In this document: positions 10,280 to 18,719 of the stretch, one piece after another | Layout of the letters: each line of letters begins with the position of its first letter | Position numbering within the stretch: position 1 is the first letter of the stretch | Assembly (NCBI RefSeq): GCF_002929845.1 | Contig: NZ_PJJS01000049.1 | Span: 1-64,000, forward strand | DNA from: Cryobacterium sp. M96 | GTDB taxonomy: Bacteria; Actinomycetota; Actinomycetes; Actinomycetales; Microbacteriaceae | Length of the DNA: 64,000 nucleotides | Direction: 5' to 3' | Notes under the pieces: model-generated | Databases searched by the model: none | Told to the model about the DNA's origin: nothing | What the model saw: only the letters and a program-made list of their open reading frames with translations | Made by a program: the position numbers and the translations under genes

Positions 10280-10365
10280 GAACGAATTCGACGGAGATTT
10301 TGCCAGAAACGGCCCTGATTACCCTCGAAAAGCCGTTTTTCAGGAGAATCTCCGTCGAATTGGTT
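10280..10365. repeat. Dispersed 85-bp palindrome, copy 2
   Basis: The left arm GAACGAATTCGACGGAGATT is mirrored by a right arm ending in GAATTGGTTC. The inner part also pairs (GAAACGGC against GCCGTTTTTC), so the hairpin is nearly continuous. It overlaps the 3' end of the small acidic protein gene. Confidence 0.93.
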
Positions 10366-10699
10366 CGCCGCGGGCACGGCGCTCCTCCGGGGGTGAACGG
10401 CGCCACGCGGTGCGGTCGGCTCTGATCTTCCGAGAGCGACAGAACCAATCGGTTTGACGAGGCCGGCTACTCCCGGGTCCGGGCTCGCCGGGCTCCTCGG
10501 TTCCCCGGTCGTCGTCCTCGTCGTCAAGCTCAACCGGGCGCTGGTCGGCGTCGATCATCCACACCGCATCTCCGTGCTCGGCGAGCGGCACATCCTTGTC
10601 GAGGGTCAGTTCGATGTCATCGATCTCGCGGTCTTCGTCGAGTCCGTCGCTCGTCGCATCCGCTCGCCGCGGCCAGAGTCCCTCCGGGTCGCTCGCCAT
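10340..10699 (-). CDS. Small acidic hypothetical protein ending in a palindrome
   Basis: A 119-residue protein that starts at the ATG at 10699 (MASDPEGLWPRR) with a strong GGAGGTG site. The first 75 residues are acidic (DEDREIDDIELTLDKD, later VELDDEDDDRGTEEPGE). The rest is Arg-rich, and the last seven residues (PIRRRFS) plus the stop codon come from palindrome copy 2. I do not recognise a family. The strong start supports a real gene, while the C terminus may be an acquired read-through tail. Confidence 0.6.
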   Translation of the reverse strand: MASDPEGLWPRRADATSDGLDEDREIDDIELTLDKDVPLAEHGDAVWMIDADQRPVELDDEDDDRGTEEPGEPGPGSSRPRQTDWFCRSRKIRADRTAWRRSPPEERRARGEPIRRRFS

Positions 10700-10830
10700 G
10701 ATGACACCTCCAGCTTGATGGGAGCCGCCCCGTTTGGGCATCCCCGCGGCGGCAACGCTACGCTCCCGAGCCGCAAGCGACAAGGAAGGGCATCCAGGCA
10801 GGGCGACAGGCCCCGCGCCCGCGAGCCCGG

Positions 10831-11661
10831 TCAGGCCGACGCTGCCCGCAGGCCCGACGCTGCCCGCAGGCCCGACGCTGCCCGCAGGCCTGGCGTGGCC
10901 AGCAGCGAACCGTCGCGCAGCACCGCCAGCACATCGATCGGGAAAGCCTCCGTGCTGCGGTCCAGTGCCGCCTGCCCGCCGGCGACGATGGCCGTGGCCA
11001 GCACATCCGCGGTCACGATGTCCCGGGCGAAGACGGTGACCTGGCGGTAGGGCGACACCCCGCCATCGACGGTGGTCCAGATGTGGTCGCCGCGCTCCGC
11101 GCTGCCCGAGGTGGCCACGGCCCGCACCGGCAGGGTCAGCGGCACCGTGGCGAGCAGGGTTCCTCGGTCCAGAGGGTCGACGATCCCGGCCGACCAGCCG
11201 AGGCCGGGCGCCCGGTCACCGCCGACGAGGATGTCCCCGCCTGCGTTGAGCGACCAGCCCCGGGCTCCGATTCGGTTCAGCAGGTCTCCGGCCTCCGCGA
11301 TCGCGAGGCTCTTGACGATGCCGGACAGGTCGATGGCGCCGTCGGCGCGGTGCGGGGTGAAGACCCCGTCGGTGCGGCCCCGCCACGCCAGGGCGAGCGC
11401 GTAGCAGTCGCGGAGTTCGTGCCCGGCCTGGGTGAGCCGCAGCTCGCCACGGTTGACGCGGCTGAGCTCCGACCCCTCCCGGTGCAGGCTGAAGCGTTCG
11501 TTCCAGCCTCGGAACACCTCCACGACCGCGTTCCGGGCAGCAGCCAGGCGGGCGTCGTCGTGCGGGGCGGCGCCGTCACCGAGACGGATGCTGATGACGG
11601 TCCCCATGCTCAGGGCCGTGATCGCCGTGTGACCGGCCACCGCGCTACAACTGTGCGGCAT
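10831..11661 (-). CDS. apbE: FAD:protein FMN transferase (ApbE family)
   Basis: A 276-residue ApbE, which attaches FMN covalently to Thr/Ser of FMN-binding domains. Motifs are ALSMGTVISI at the N terminus, DLSGIVKSLAIAEA, NAGGDILVGG, TSGSAERGDHIW and DIVTADVLATAIVAGG (metal-binding region). I use the ATG at 11661, which overlaps the FMN-binding gene by 17 bp; a GTG at 11640 is an alternative. There is no signal peptide, so it would act in the cytosol unless exported in another way. The C terminus is three repeats of AASGLR from an 18-bp triplication. Its target is presumably the neighbouring FMN-binding protein. Confidence 0.88.
   Translation of the reverse strand: MPHSCSAVAGHTAITALSMGTVISIRLGDGAAPHDDARLAAARNAVVEVFRGWNERFSLHREGSELSRVNRGELRLTQAGHELRDCYALALAWRGRTDGVFTPHRADGAIDLSGIVKSLAIAEAGDLLNRIGARGWSLNAGGDILVGGDRAPGLGWSAGIVDPLDRGTLLATVPLTLPVRAVATSGSAERGDHIWTTVDGGVSPYRQVTVFARDIVTADVLATAIVAGGQAALDRSTEAFPIDVLAVLRDGSLLATPGLRAASGLRAASGLRAASA
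10836..10889. repeat. 18-bp perfect tandem triplication in the apbE 3' end
   Basis: Three identical units of CCGACGCTGCCCGCAGGC. In frame they encode the repeated RAASGL at the ApbE C terminus. Confidence 0.92.
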
Positions 11662-12157
11662 CGAGGGCTGCCTGGAGCGAACGGAGGTACCCCTGGGTCG
11701 TGTACGTCGCGCCGCTGACGTTCGCCACGTTGGCGGACTGCGCGGCGAGCACCTCGTCCCGCAGGATCGGGGCCGCCCGGTTGCTGATCTGGACCGACTT
11801 CCGGTCGTCATTGGTCAGCTGCAGCGGGGTGACCATGGTGATCGTGCCGTTGTCGATGGTCACCGACACCTGCATCGGGCCGAACCGGGTCTGCACGGCT
11901 GAGCCCTCGAACGTGCCGGTGACGCTGGTGGGCGCGAGCGCCTCGGCGACAGGTGCCGACGCGTCGATCGTGGTCGTCGCACCGCCCGTGCCACCACCCG
12001 TCGAGGACACGCCCGTCGTTTCGTTGGACGGCGGCCTCGTCAGGGTCGTCGTCAGCGTGGCCTGCAGGGATTGCACGGCGGGGGCTCCGACGAGCCAACC
12101 CACCGACAGAACGGAAACGGAAGCCAGGGCGGCCGCAGCCGCTGCTCGAATTCTCAC
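11645..12157 (-). CDS. Exported FMN-binding (FMN_bind) protein
   Basis: A 170-residue exported protein. Residues 1-30 are a signal peptide or anchor (RIRAAAAAALASVSVLSVGW), 35-70 a Ser/Thr/Gly linker, and 80-170 an FMN_bind domain like that of RnfG/NqrC. The motif NVSGATYTTQ near residue 150 is the ApbE recognition sequence, with FMN expected on the last Thr. The GTG start overlaps the stop of the upstream reductase gene as GTGA, with AAAGG before it. It sits between the reductase and ApbE, so a membrane-to-exterior electron relay is the likely role. Confidence 0.88.
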   Translation of the reverse strand: MRIRAAAAAALASVSVLSVGWLVGAPAVQSLQATLTTTLTRPPSNETTGVSSTGGGTGGATTTIDASAPVAEALAPTSVTGTFEGSAVQTRFGPMQVSVTIDNGTITMVTPLQLTNDDRKSVQISNRAAPILRDEVLAAQSANVANVSGATYTTQGYLRSLQAALDAAQL

Positions 12158-13569
12158 CAGTCAAACCTTTCGAAATGAATCTGTCGCGGGGGAAGGCCGG
12201 CCGAGCGGGCATCCCGCACGACCTCATCAGTCCACCGCCGTGGACCACAGACATACACGTCCGCGTCACGCAGCCGCGGCACCAGGGTCAGCAGGTTCAC
12301 CGGGCCCGCCACCGCGTCGGCGGGCAGCCAACTCCCCACACCCGGCGGCCGCTTCCCCACGATGACGCGGAACTCCGCACCCCGCGCCCGGCACAACTCG
12401 GCGAGTTCGTCGGCCAGGTAGCTGTCTGCGAGCGTGTGGGAGCGCAGGATGACCGTGGCCTGCCCGGGCAGGAAACTCGCCGTCTCCAACAGGGAGCGGA
12501 TCGGGGCGACGCCGATACCGGCGGCCACGAGCACGATCCGCGGTGACGTTCTGGCCCGGTCGGTGAACAGTCCGTATGGGCCCTCGACGCTCACCCGGGT
12601 GCCCCGGCGCAGGCCGCCGAGCGCGGCAGAGGCGTCGCCAAGGGAGCGCACCGTGATGCGCAGGGAGTTGCCGGTGGGCGCGGCCGAGAGGGAGAACGGA
12701 TGCGCCTGCCACCAGAGCCCGGGAGTCCAGAACCGCCAGATGAAGAACTGCCCGGCGTCGGCCTGAAGCCGGGCCAGGCGGTGGCCGGACACACGGATCG
12801 AGACGACGCCGTCGGCGACCCGGTCGACGCCCTCCACCCGCAGCCGGGCCCTCAGCGAGCGGACGACCGGCAGGATGACCCGGAAGACGAGGATCGAGCC
12901 GGCCACCCCCACGTACAGGGCCAGCCAGTAAAACCACTGCGGCGAGCCGGCGACCAGGAGGGCCCCGACGGTGAGCTGGTGCGGCAGCGACGCCAGCACG
13001 GCCACGTAGGAGAGCAGGTGCACGATGTGCCACACCTCGTACGGCAGGCGGTGCCGAACGATCACGATCGAGCTGACGACCACCAGCACCAGGAGTCCGA
13101 GGCCGATGACGGCCAGGAGCATGTCCGGCAGCACGGTCAGCATGCGCCACACCTCGGCGACGACGCTGATCTCGCCGGCCAGCGCGTAGCCCACGATCAA
13201 AAGCCCGGCGTGCGCGAGGATCAGGGAGAGCGCCGGCTTACCGAGCGACTGGTGCAGGGCCATCGCACCGTCGTGGCCGAAGGCCCGGTCGATGGCGGGC
13301 AACCGTGCGGCCAGCAGCATCATGATCAGGAGCAGGTCTGTGCCGATCAGTCCGGCCAGCACGCCGAGGGAGGTGAGCACGTCTGCGGGGGTGGCGAAGC
13401 GGGCAGCGCCGCCATCGGCCAGGAACAGGGCGATGACGAGGGCGACGGAGACGGTACAGAGAACCTGCAGGGTGTCAGCCAGCCGCATCCGTTGCCGGTA
13501 TTCGGGGCGCACGCGCGGCGCGGGAGCAGTGCGCCGACGCGGCGGGGTGGTGCGGGTGTCGATGCTCAT
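12154..13569 (-). CDS. Ferric-reductase-like haem/flavin membrane oxidoreductase
   Basis: A 471-residue protein with six membrane helices (about 33-232) and a C-terminal ferredoxin-reductase module (about 240-471). His106, His120, His181, His184 and His197 lie in or near the helices and can supply two b-haem sites. FAD binding is shown by HPFSLSAAP (290-298), and NAD(P)H binding by AAGIGVAPIRS and CGPRRW (441-446). It would carry electrons from cytosolic NAD(P)H through haem to the outer face, where the FMN-binding protein could accept them. It is the first gene of the three-gene module. Confidence 0.88.
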   Translation of the reverse strand: MSIDTRTTPPRRRTAPAPRVRPEYRQRMRLADTLQVLCTVSVALVIALFLADGGAARFATPADVLTSLGVLAGLIGTDLLLIMMLLAARLPAIDRAFGHDGAMALHQSLGKPALSLILAHAGLLIVGYALAGEISVVAEVWRMLTVLPDMLLAVIGLGLLVLVVVSSIVIVRHRLPYEVWHIVHLLSYVAVLASLPHQLTVGALLVAGSPQWFYWLALYVGVAGSILVFRVILPVVRSLRARLRVEGVDRVADGVVSIRVSGHRLARLQADAGQFFIWRFWTPGLWWQAHPFSLSAAPTGNSLRITVRSLGDASAALGGLRRGTRVSVEGPYGLFTDRARTSPRIVLVAAGIGVAPIRSLLETASFLPGQATVILRSHTLADSYLADELAELCRARGAEFRVIVGKRPPGVGSWLPADAVAGPVNLLTLVPRLRDADVYVCGPRRWTDEVVRDARSAGLPPRQIHFERFDW

Positions 13570-13635
13570 GCGAAGAGCCTCGCGAGCGTACCAATCGACG
13601 GGCTATCGAAAAGCTGGGAGCAACCTGTGCAGTTC

Positions 13636-14463
13636 CTAAGCGTTCAGGGGTGGACGCTTTCCACCGAGCCGACGCGAATGCTGCCGGGCGAGGCCGCGCG
13701 CCGCGAGCACGATCAGCACCGCGACCACGCCGCCGAGCGCGGTTTCCACCACCCGGTCGACCAGCAGCGTCGGCACGGCGACCGGGTCGGCCAGGTGATC
13801 CACGGTCAGCGCCAATGGCGTGACGAACAGCAGGGCGGCGCCGTAGTGCCTGCCGATCAGGATTTCCGCGCCGAACTGGCCGATCGCGATCACCGCGATC
13901 AGCACCCAGACGGATGGCCCGGGCAGCAGCACGAGGGCGGTCACCGCCACTCCGAGCGCGGTACCGATGATGCGGTGCACCGCCCGGGAGATGGAATGCG
14001 CGGCACGGGGCGGCGGGAGCACGGCGACCACGCTCACCACTGCCCGGTAGGGGTGCCCGATGCTCACGAAGAGGGCGAGCCCGCCGGCCAGCAGCACGCC
14101 GACCTGGTGCTGCAGGATGGTGAGCCACACCTGGACGTCGCGGAACGCGGCCGGTCGCAGCAGCGGCGTGCGCGGCAGCTCCTTGAACAGGTCGCCGGAG
14201 CGGTCTCCGACCAGGCGCCGAAACGCCCAGCCGGACATGGTGAGCAGCCAGGCCAGCGCGGCGCTCGTCACTGCCACCAACAGGCGCGGCAGCATCTCGT
14301 CGACCGGCGCGGGCACCTGCGCACAGACCAGGTAGGCGAAGACGAAGAAGATCGGCGTGCCGGGGAACAAGCCATACGTCGATGCCAGCAGGATCCCCGC
14401 CGTGATCACGAGCAGGAGCCCGAGCACCAGGGCCGGCAGGGTTGCCTCGGCCACGCTCATCAC
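13636..14463 (-). CDS. FUSC-family membrane protein, 5' end apparently lost
   Basis: A 275-residue protein with about six membrane helices, like the second part of FUSC/aromatic-acid exporter domains (HRIIGTALGVAVTALVL is typical of the repeated half). The first usable starts are GTG 14463 and ATG 14460. The same frame stays open upstream to about 14565 and reads like another helix (RRAAAFLLVSVAAG), but it has no ATG, GTG or TTG and abuts the pcrA stop at 14534. It may be a truncated gene or may start at CTG. Function, if any, is unknown. Confidence 0.6.
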   Translation of the reverse strand: MMSVAEATLPALVLGLLLVITAGILLASTYGLFPGTPIFFVFAYLVCAQVPAPVDEMLPRLLVAVTSAALAWLLTMSGWAFRRLVGDRSGDLFKELPRTPLLRPAAFRDVQVWLTILQHQVGVLLAGGLALFVSIGHPYRAVVSVVAVLPPPRAAHSISRAVHRIIGTALGVAVTALVLLPGPSVWVLIAVIAIGQFGAEILIGRHYGAALLFVTPLALTVDHLADPVAVPTLLVDRVVETALGGVVAVLIVLAARGLARQHSRRLGGKRPPLNA

Positions 14464-14533
14464 GAGCCCAGCGGCGACGCTGACCAGCAGGAAGGCCGCG
14501 GCGCGCCGGGACCCGCGGCACGCGGCTCCACCA

Positions 14534-16990
14534 CTAGAGCTTCTCGATCGGCGCGATCTTGATCAGAAGCTTCTTTGCGCCCGCCGTGTCGAACTGGACG
14601 TGCGCGATGCGCTTGGTGCCGTCACCGGTGACCTGGTTGACGCGGCCGTCGCCGAAATCGACGTGACGGATGCGGTCGCCCTGCATCAGGGTGAGGTCAC
14701 CGTTGTCGCGCACCTGGCTCGGCACCCGGCTGGCCCATTCGGTCTTCTTCTTCGGCGCGGGCGGCAGCGCCTGCGGGTCACCGCGCCCCGCGAACCCGCC
14801 GCCGAAGCCGTCGCGTCTCGCGTTCAGCGCCCGGGGCTGGGTGCCGCCGCGGGAGTTCGCCATGCCCGGGGACTGCTTCCAGTCGATCAGGTCGACGGGG
14901 ATCTCCTGCAGGTAGCGGCTGGGCATGGCCACGTTGATGTCGCCGAACTGGGCCCGGGTCATCGCCAGGGAGAGGTAGAGCCTCTGGCGGGCTCGGGTGA
15001 TGCCCACGTAGAACAGGCGCCGCTCCTCGGCGGGCCCACCGGGCTCGTTGGCCGACATCTGGTGCGGCAGCAGGCCCTCCTCCACGCCGGTCAGGAACAC
15101 GGCCTCGTATTCGAGTCCCTTCGCCGTGTGCAGGGTCATCAGGGACACCGTTCCGGAGGCGTCGTCGAGGTCGTCGGCGGCGGCGACCAGGGACACCTGG
15201 GTGAGGAAGTCGACCAGCCCCGAGTCGGGGTTCTCCTTGTTGAAGTCCTTGGTCTGGGCGACGAGTTCCTCGATGTTCTCGGCGCGCGCCTCGTCTTGCG
15301 GGTCGCGGCTGCCTCGCAGCAGGCTGAGCAGTCCGCTGCCATCGAGCAGGAACGTTAGCAGCTCGGACACGTTCGCCGTGCCGGCCGGGTTCTCCGGGTC
15401 GAGCTTCAGCGCCGCCTCGTCGAGCAAGGTTGCCAGCTTCAGGATGGCCCCGGTCACCTTGGGGCCGAGGCCCAGCGATGCGCAGTCGCGCATCGACTGC
15501 CGGAAGCTGATCTGGTTCGCCTCCGCGAAGCTCGCCAGCGCCGTCTCGGTGGCCGGGCCGATTCCGCGCTTGGGGGTGTTCAGGATTCGACGCAGCGCCA
15601 GTTCGTCGTTCGGGTTCGCGACGGCGATCAGGTATGCCAGCGCATCCTTGATCTCAGCCCGCTCGTAGAACTTGGTGCCGCCGACGACCCGGTAGGGCAC
15701 CGCGGAGCGCACCAGGATTTCTTCAAGCGCACGGGTCTGCGCGTTGGTGCGGTAGAACACGGCCATGTCGCGGTAGGCCATGCCGGCGCGGTGCAGCACC
15801 TCGATCTCGTCCGAGACGAACTGGGCCTCGTCGTGACCGGAATAGGCCGTGTAGCCCACGATCTTCTCGCCGTCGCCGCCCGCGCTCCACAGTTTCTTGT
15901 CTGTGCGGTCGAAGTTGTGGCCGATCACCGCGTTGGCGGCCGAGAGGATGTTCTGGGTCGAGCGGTAGTTCTGCTCGAGCAGGATCACCCTGGTGCCCGG
16001 AAAGTCGCGCTCGAACTCGCTGATGTTGCGGGTGTCCGCGCCGCGGAAGGCGTAGATCGACTGGTCGGAGTCGCCGACCACGGTGAGCGAGGCTCCCGGG
16101 ATGCCGCCGGAGGCGTCGCGCAGGTTGCGCACGTGCACACCGGTCGCCTCCATCTCCTCGGCCAGGTCGGGCTCGACGGGACGGGTCAGCTCGCGCACCA
16201 GCGAGTACTGCGCGTGGTTGGTGTCCTGGTATTCGTCGACCAGGATGTGGCGGAACCGGCGCCGATAGAGGGCCGCGACCTTCGGGAACGCGCGGAACAG
16301 GTAGACCGTCTCGCCGATCAGGTCGTCGAAGTCGAGGGCGTTGGCCGCGCGCAGCCGGTGGGTGTACTGCCGGAAGATCTCGACGAACATGACCTCCTGA
16401 GGGTCGCTCATGTTCGCGTTGCGGGCGTAGGAGTCGGCGTCCGCGAGCTCGTTCTTGAGCTTGGAGATCTTCGCTGACGCATTACCGGGCGTGAAGCCGA
16501 GCGTATCGGCGTCGAGGGCCTTGATGATGCGCTTGAGCGTGACCTTGGTGTCGGCCGAGTCGTAGATGCTGAACGTGGCGGAGAGGCCCGCGCTTTCCGC
16601 TTCGCGGCGCAGGATGCGCACGCAGGAGGAATGGAAGGTGCTGATCCACATGCCGTCGGCCCCCTGGCCGAGGATCGCCCGCACCCGCTCCCGCATCTCC
16701 GCCGCGGCCTTGTTGGTGAAGGTGATGGCGAGGATCTGGCTCGGCCAGGCCTCGCGGCTCTCCAGCAGACTGGCGATGCGGCGGGTGAGCACGCTGGTCT
16801 TCCCAGAGCCGGCGCCCGCGATGATCAGCAGCGCCGGTCCGCGGTACAGCACGGCCTCGCGTTGCTGGGGGTTGAGCCCTTCGAGCAGTGGACTCTCTCG
16901 GTCGCGCGGAGCCGCTCCGTCCAGGATGATGGGCACCGCGGAGGGAACCTGGCGGGCGGGCGTGTGGTCCGGGTCGAAGAGGGTCGTCAT
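14534..16990 (-). CDS. pcrA: UvrD/PcrA-type superfamily 1A DNA helicase
   Basis: An 818-residue 3'-5' helicase of DNA repair and replication. I start at the ATG at 16990 (MTTLFDPDHT, with GGGAG upstream). Walker A is AGAGSGKT at 58-65, followed by ITFTNKAAAEM (Ia), VDEYQDTN (II), GDSDQSIYAFRGAD (III), LEQNYRS (IV), SLMTLHTAKGLEYEAVF (V) and ERRLFYVGITRA (VI). The C-terminal Tudor-like domain ends with GDRIRHVDFGDGRV and KLLIKIAPIEKL, as in PcrA/UvrD1, where it binds RNA polymerase. It is followed immediately by the shortened FUSC gene. Confidence 0.95.
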   Translation of the reverse strand: MTTLFDPDHTPARQVPSAVPIILDGAAPRDRESPLLEGLNPQQREAVLYRGPALLIIAGAGSGKTSVLTRRIASLLESREAWPSQILAITFTNKAAAEMRERVRAILGQGADGMWISTFHSSCVRILRREAESAGLSATFSIYDSADTKVTLKRIIKALDADTLGFTPGNASAKISKLKNELADADSYARNANMSDPQEVMFVEIFRQYTHRLRAANALDFDDLIGETVYLFRAFPKVAALYRRRFRHILVDEYQDTNHAQYSLVRELTRPVEPDLAEEMEATGVHVRNLRDASGGIPGASLTVVGDSDQSIYAFRGADTRNISEFERDFPGTRVILLEQNYRSTQNILSAANAVIGHNFDRTDKKLWSAGGDGEKIVGYTAYSGHDEAQFVSDEIEVLHRAGMAYRDMAVFYRTNAQTRALEEILVRSAVPYRVVGGTKFYERAEIKDALAYLIAVANPNDELALRRILNTPKRGIGPATETALASFAEANQISFRQSMRDCASLGLGPKVTGAILKLATLLDEAALKLDPENPAGTANVSELLTFLLDGSGLLSLLRGSRDPQDEARAENIEELVAQTKDFNKENPDSGLVDFLTQVSLVAAADDLDDASGTVSLMTLHTAKGLEYEAVFLTGVEEGLLPHQMSANEPGGPAEERRLFYVGITRARQRLYLSLAMTRAQFGDINVAMPSRYLQEIPVDLIDWKQSPGMANSRGGTQPRALNARRDGFGGGFAGRGDPQALPPAPKKKTEWASRVPSQVRDNGDLTLMQGDRIRHVDFGDGRVNQVTGDGTKRIAHVQFDTAGAKKLLIKIAPIEKL

Positions 16991-17049
16991 ATCGCTCCCA
17001 ATTCTAGGTGCTGCGTCTGACACCGCCCCGGTGCGGGGCAGCGCCCCGG

Positions 17050-18066
17050 TCAGTCCTCCGCGGCCAGCTCGTCCCGCACGAGCACCGCCAGGTCGGGGTG
17101 GTCGGCGAAGACCCCGTCGATCCCGGTGCCGAGGATGGTGCGGAACTCGGCCTGCCAGTTTCCGAAGTCGGCCCGCAGCCGCCCACGGCGGAACGTCTTC
17201 GCAAGGTACCGGTTCTCCGGGCGCAGCGTCCAGCAGTAGATCTCCAGGTCCGCGGCGTGCGCGGCGTCGACCAGGTCGGAGGCGCCGGAGACGTGACCAT
17301 CGGCATCCGTGGCCAGGATGAGCGATTTGGGCACGCTGATCCCGTCGACCGTGCCGCTCAGCCCGTAGAGCCCGGTGTCGGAGAGGTAGTCGGCGTAGTG
17401 GGGCGCTTTCGGCCCGAGCAGCGCGACCTCGTCGGCGGGTTTGCCGCGCGCCTCGAGCAGGAAGACACGCTTGCCGTAGATGCCGCGCGCGTAGACCTTG
17501 TCGAGGAGGCTGCGCTCGAAGCTCTCGATGGTGAGGCGGCCGTCGCCGGCGTTCCAACCGGCGTCGTTGACCTCGGCGGCGAACAGCTCGTCGAGCGGAA
17601 GCCCGATCGACTCGAAGTAGGTGGCGTGCTTGAGCTCGGCGACGACGCCGATGGGCCGGCGCACCCGTCCGGACAGCCGGTCCATCAGCTTGAACACGTC
17701 CCGCAGGCGCAGCAGGGGGAACCGGTCGTCGAAGGTGGCGCTTGCCTTCCGCACCTCGGGCAGGCGCTCCCGGGCGCGCAGGGTGCGCAGCTCGGCCCAG
17801 GTGAAGTCCTCGGTGAACCAGCCGGTGAGCCGGATGCCGTCGATCACCTTGCTCGCCCGGCGGCCGGCGAACTCGGGGTGCGCTGCGACATTCGTCGTCG
17901 CCCCGATCTCGTTCTCGTGGCGCACCACCAGTACACCGTCGCGGGTGGCGACGATGTCAGGCTCGACCGCGTCCGCGCCGAGAGCGACGGCCAGTTCGTA
18001 GGCGGAACGGGTGTGCTCTGGTCGGTAACCGCTCGCCCCGCGGTGACCGATCACAATCGGCTGCAT
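17050..18066 (-). CDS. Glycerophosphodiester phosphodiesterase
   Basis: A 338-residue GDPD-family enzyme that hydrolyses glycerophosphodiesters to glycerol 3-phosphate and an alcohol. The catalytic set is visible: His8-Arg9 (IGHRGASGYRPEHT), Glu35 and Asp37 (VEPDIV) and His50 (LVVRHE). There is no signal peptide, so it is likely cytosolic. It lies 59 bp upstream of pcrA on the same strand and is divergent from the next membrane protein gene. Confidence 0.93.
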   Translation of the reverse strand: MQPIVIGHRGASGYRPEHTRSAYELAVALGADAVEPDIVATRDGVLVVRHENEIGATTNVAAHPEFAGRRASKVIDGIRLTGWFTEDFTWAELRTLRARERLPEVRKASATFDDRFPLLRLRDVFKLMDRLSGRVRRPIGVVAELKHATYFESIGLPLDELFAAEVNDAGWNAGDGRLTIESFERSLLDKVYARGIYGKRVFLLEARGKPADEVALLGPKAPHYADYLSDTGLYGLSGTVDGISVPKSLILATDADGHVSGASDLVDAAHAADLEIYCWTLRPENRYLAKTFRRGRLRADFGNWQAEFRTILGTGIDGVFADHPDLAVLVRDELAAED

Positions 18067-18104
18067 TTGCCAACCCTACGCGTGCAACTGCCAGAATCGA
18101 GGCG

Positions 18105-18653
18105 ATGACACCCTGGACCGTTCCACCGACCCGCCTGCACCGGTGGGGCAGCTACCGCGCCCGCTACGTGACCGGACTGACGCTGGTCGTGCTCGGGGTG
18201 CTTGCCACGAACTTCACCAGTACCTACAGCCTGTTCTTCCTGGCCATCGGCCCGCCCCTCCACGTGCTGGGCTGGCTGATTCTGCCGGGGGCCCTGTGGC
18301 GGCGGCTCACGGTTCTGGTTCCGGCCCTGCTGTGCAGCATCCTGCTGCTGGGCGGAGCCGATTTCAACGGTGTCTTCGCCGTGCTTCTGGCCTGCTGGCT
18401 GCTCGTGCGGCACCGCCCGTGGTTGAGCTACCTGGCCCTGATCCCGTCGATCACGATGAGTTTCCTGCTCAAGGACGCGCTGAACAATTACGACCAGAAC
18501 TGGGTCGGTTATCTAATCGGTTTCATCACCACGGCGGCCGCCTCCTGGCTCGCCTGGTGGCTGGCCGGCTGGTCGGCGGGGCGCCGCCCCCGGTCACCGC
18601 GAACCACGGGCATCAAATTGGGCGGATCCCCAGCAGATCTGAATAGAATCTAG
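18105..18653 (+). CDS. Hypothetical four- to five-helix membrane protein
   Basis: A 182-residue protein that starts at the ATG at 18105 with a close upstream GAGG. Hydrophobic segments are at about 22-38, 42-60, 67-85, 88-104 and 128-155. The middle loop FLLKDALNNYDQNWVG is polar. I do not recognise a family. The tail after residue 160 is Arg/Pro-rich. It precedes the Bax-inhibitor-1 gene by 66 bp. Confidence 0.7.
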   Translation: MTPWTVPPTRLHRWGSYRARYVTGLTLVVLGVLATNFTSTYSLFFLAIGPPLHVLGWLILPGALWRRLTVLVPALLCSILLLGGADFNGVFAVLLACWLLVRHRPWLSYLALIPSITMSFLLKDALNNYDQNWVGYLIGFITTAAASWLAWWLAGWSAGRRPRSPRTTGIKLGGSPADLNRI

Positions 18654-18719
18654 GAACTGGTCAGCACCTACCGGTGTTGGCTCCGCTACCTACCCACTTG
18701 ATTGTGAGCTTCGGCAACC

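Noticed and set aside
16991-17557. N-terminal extension of the helicase
   Set aside because: The extension overlaps the phosphodiesterase gene on the same strand in another frame and is Arg-rich. The ATG at 16990 has a good ribosome-binding site and the normal PcrA N terminus.
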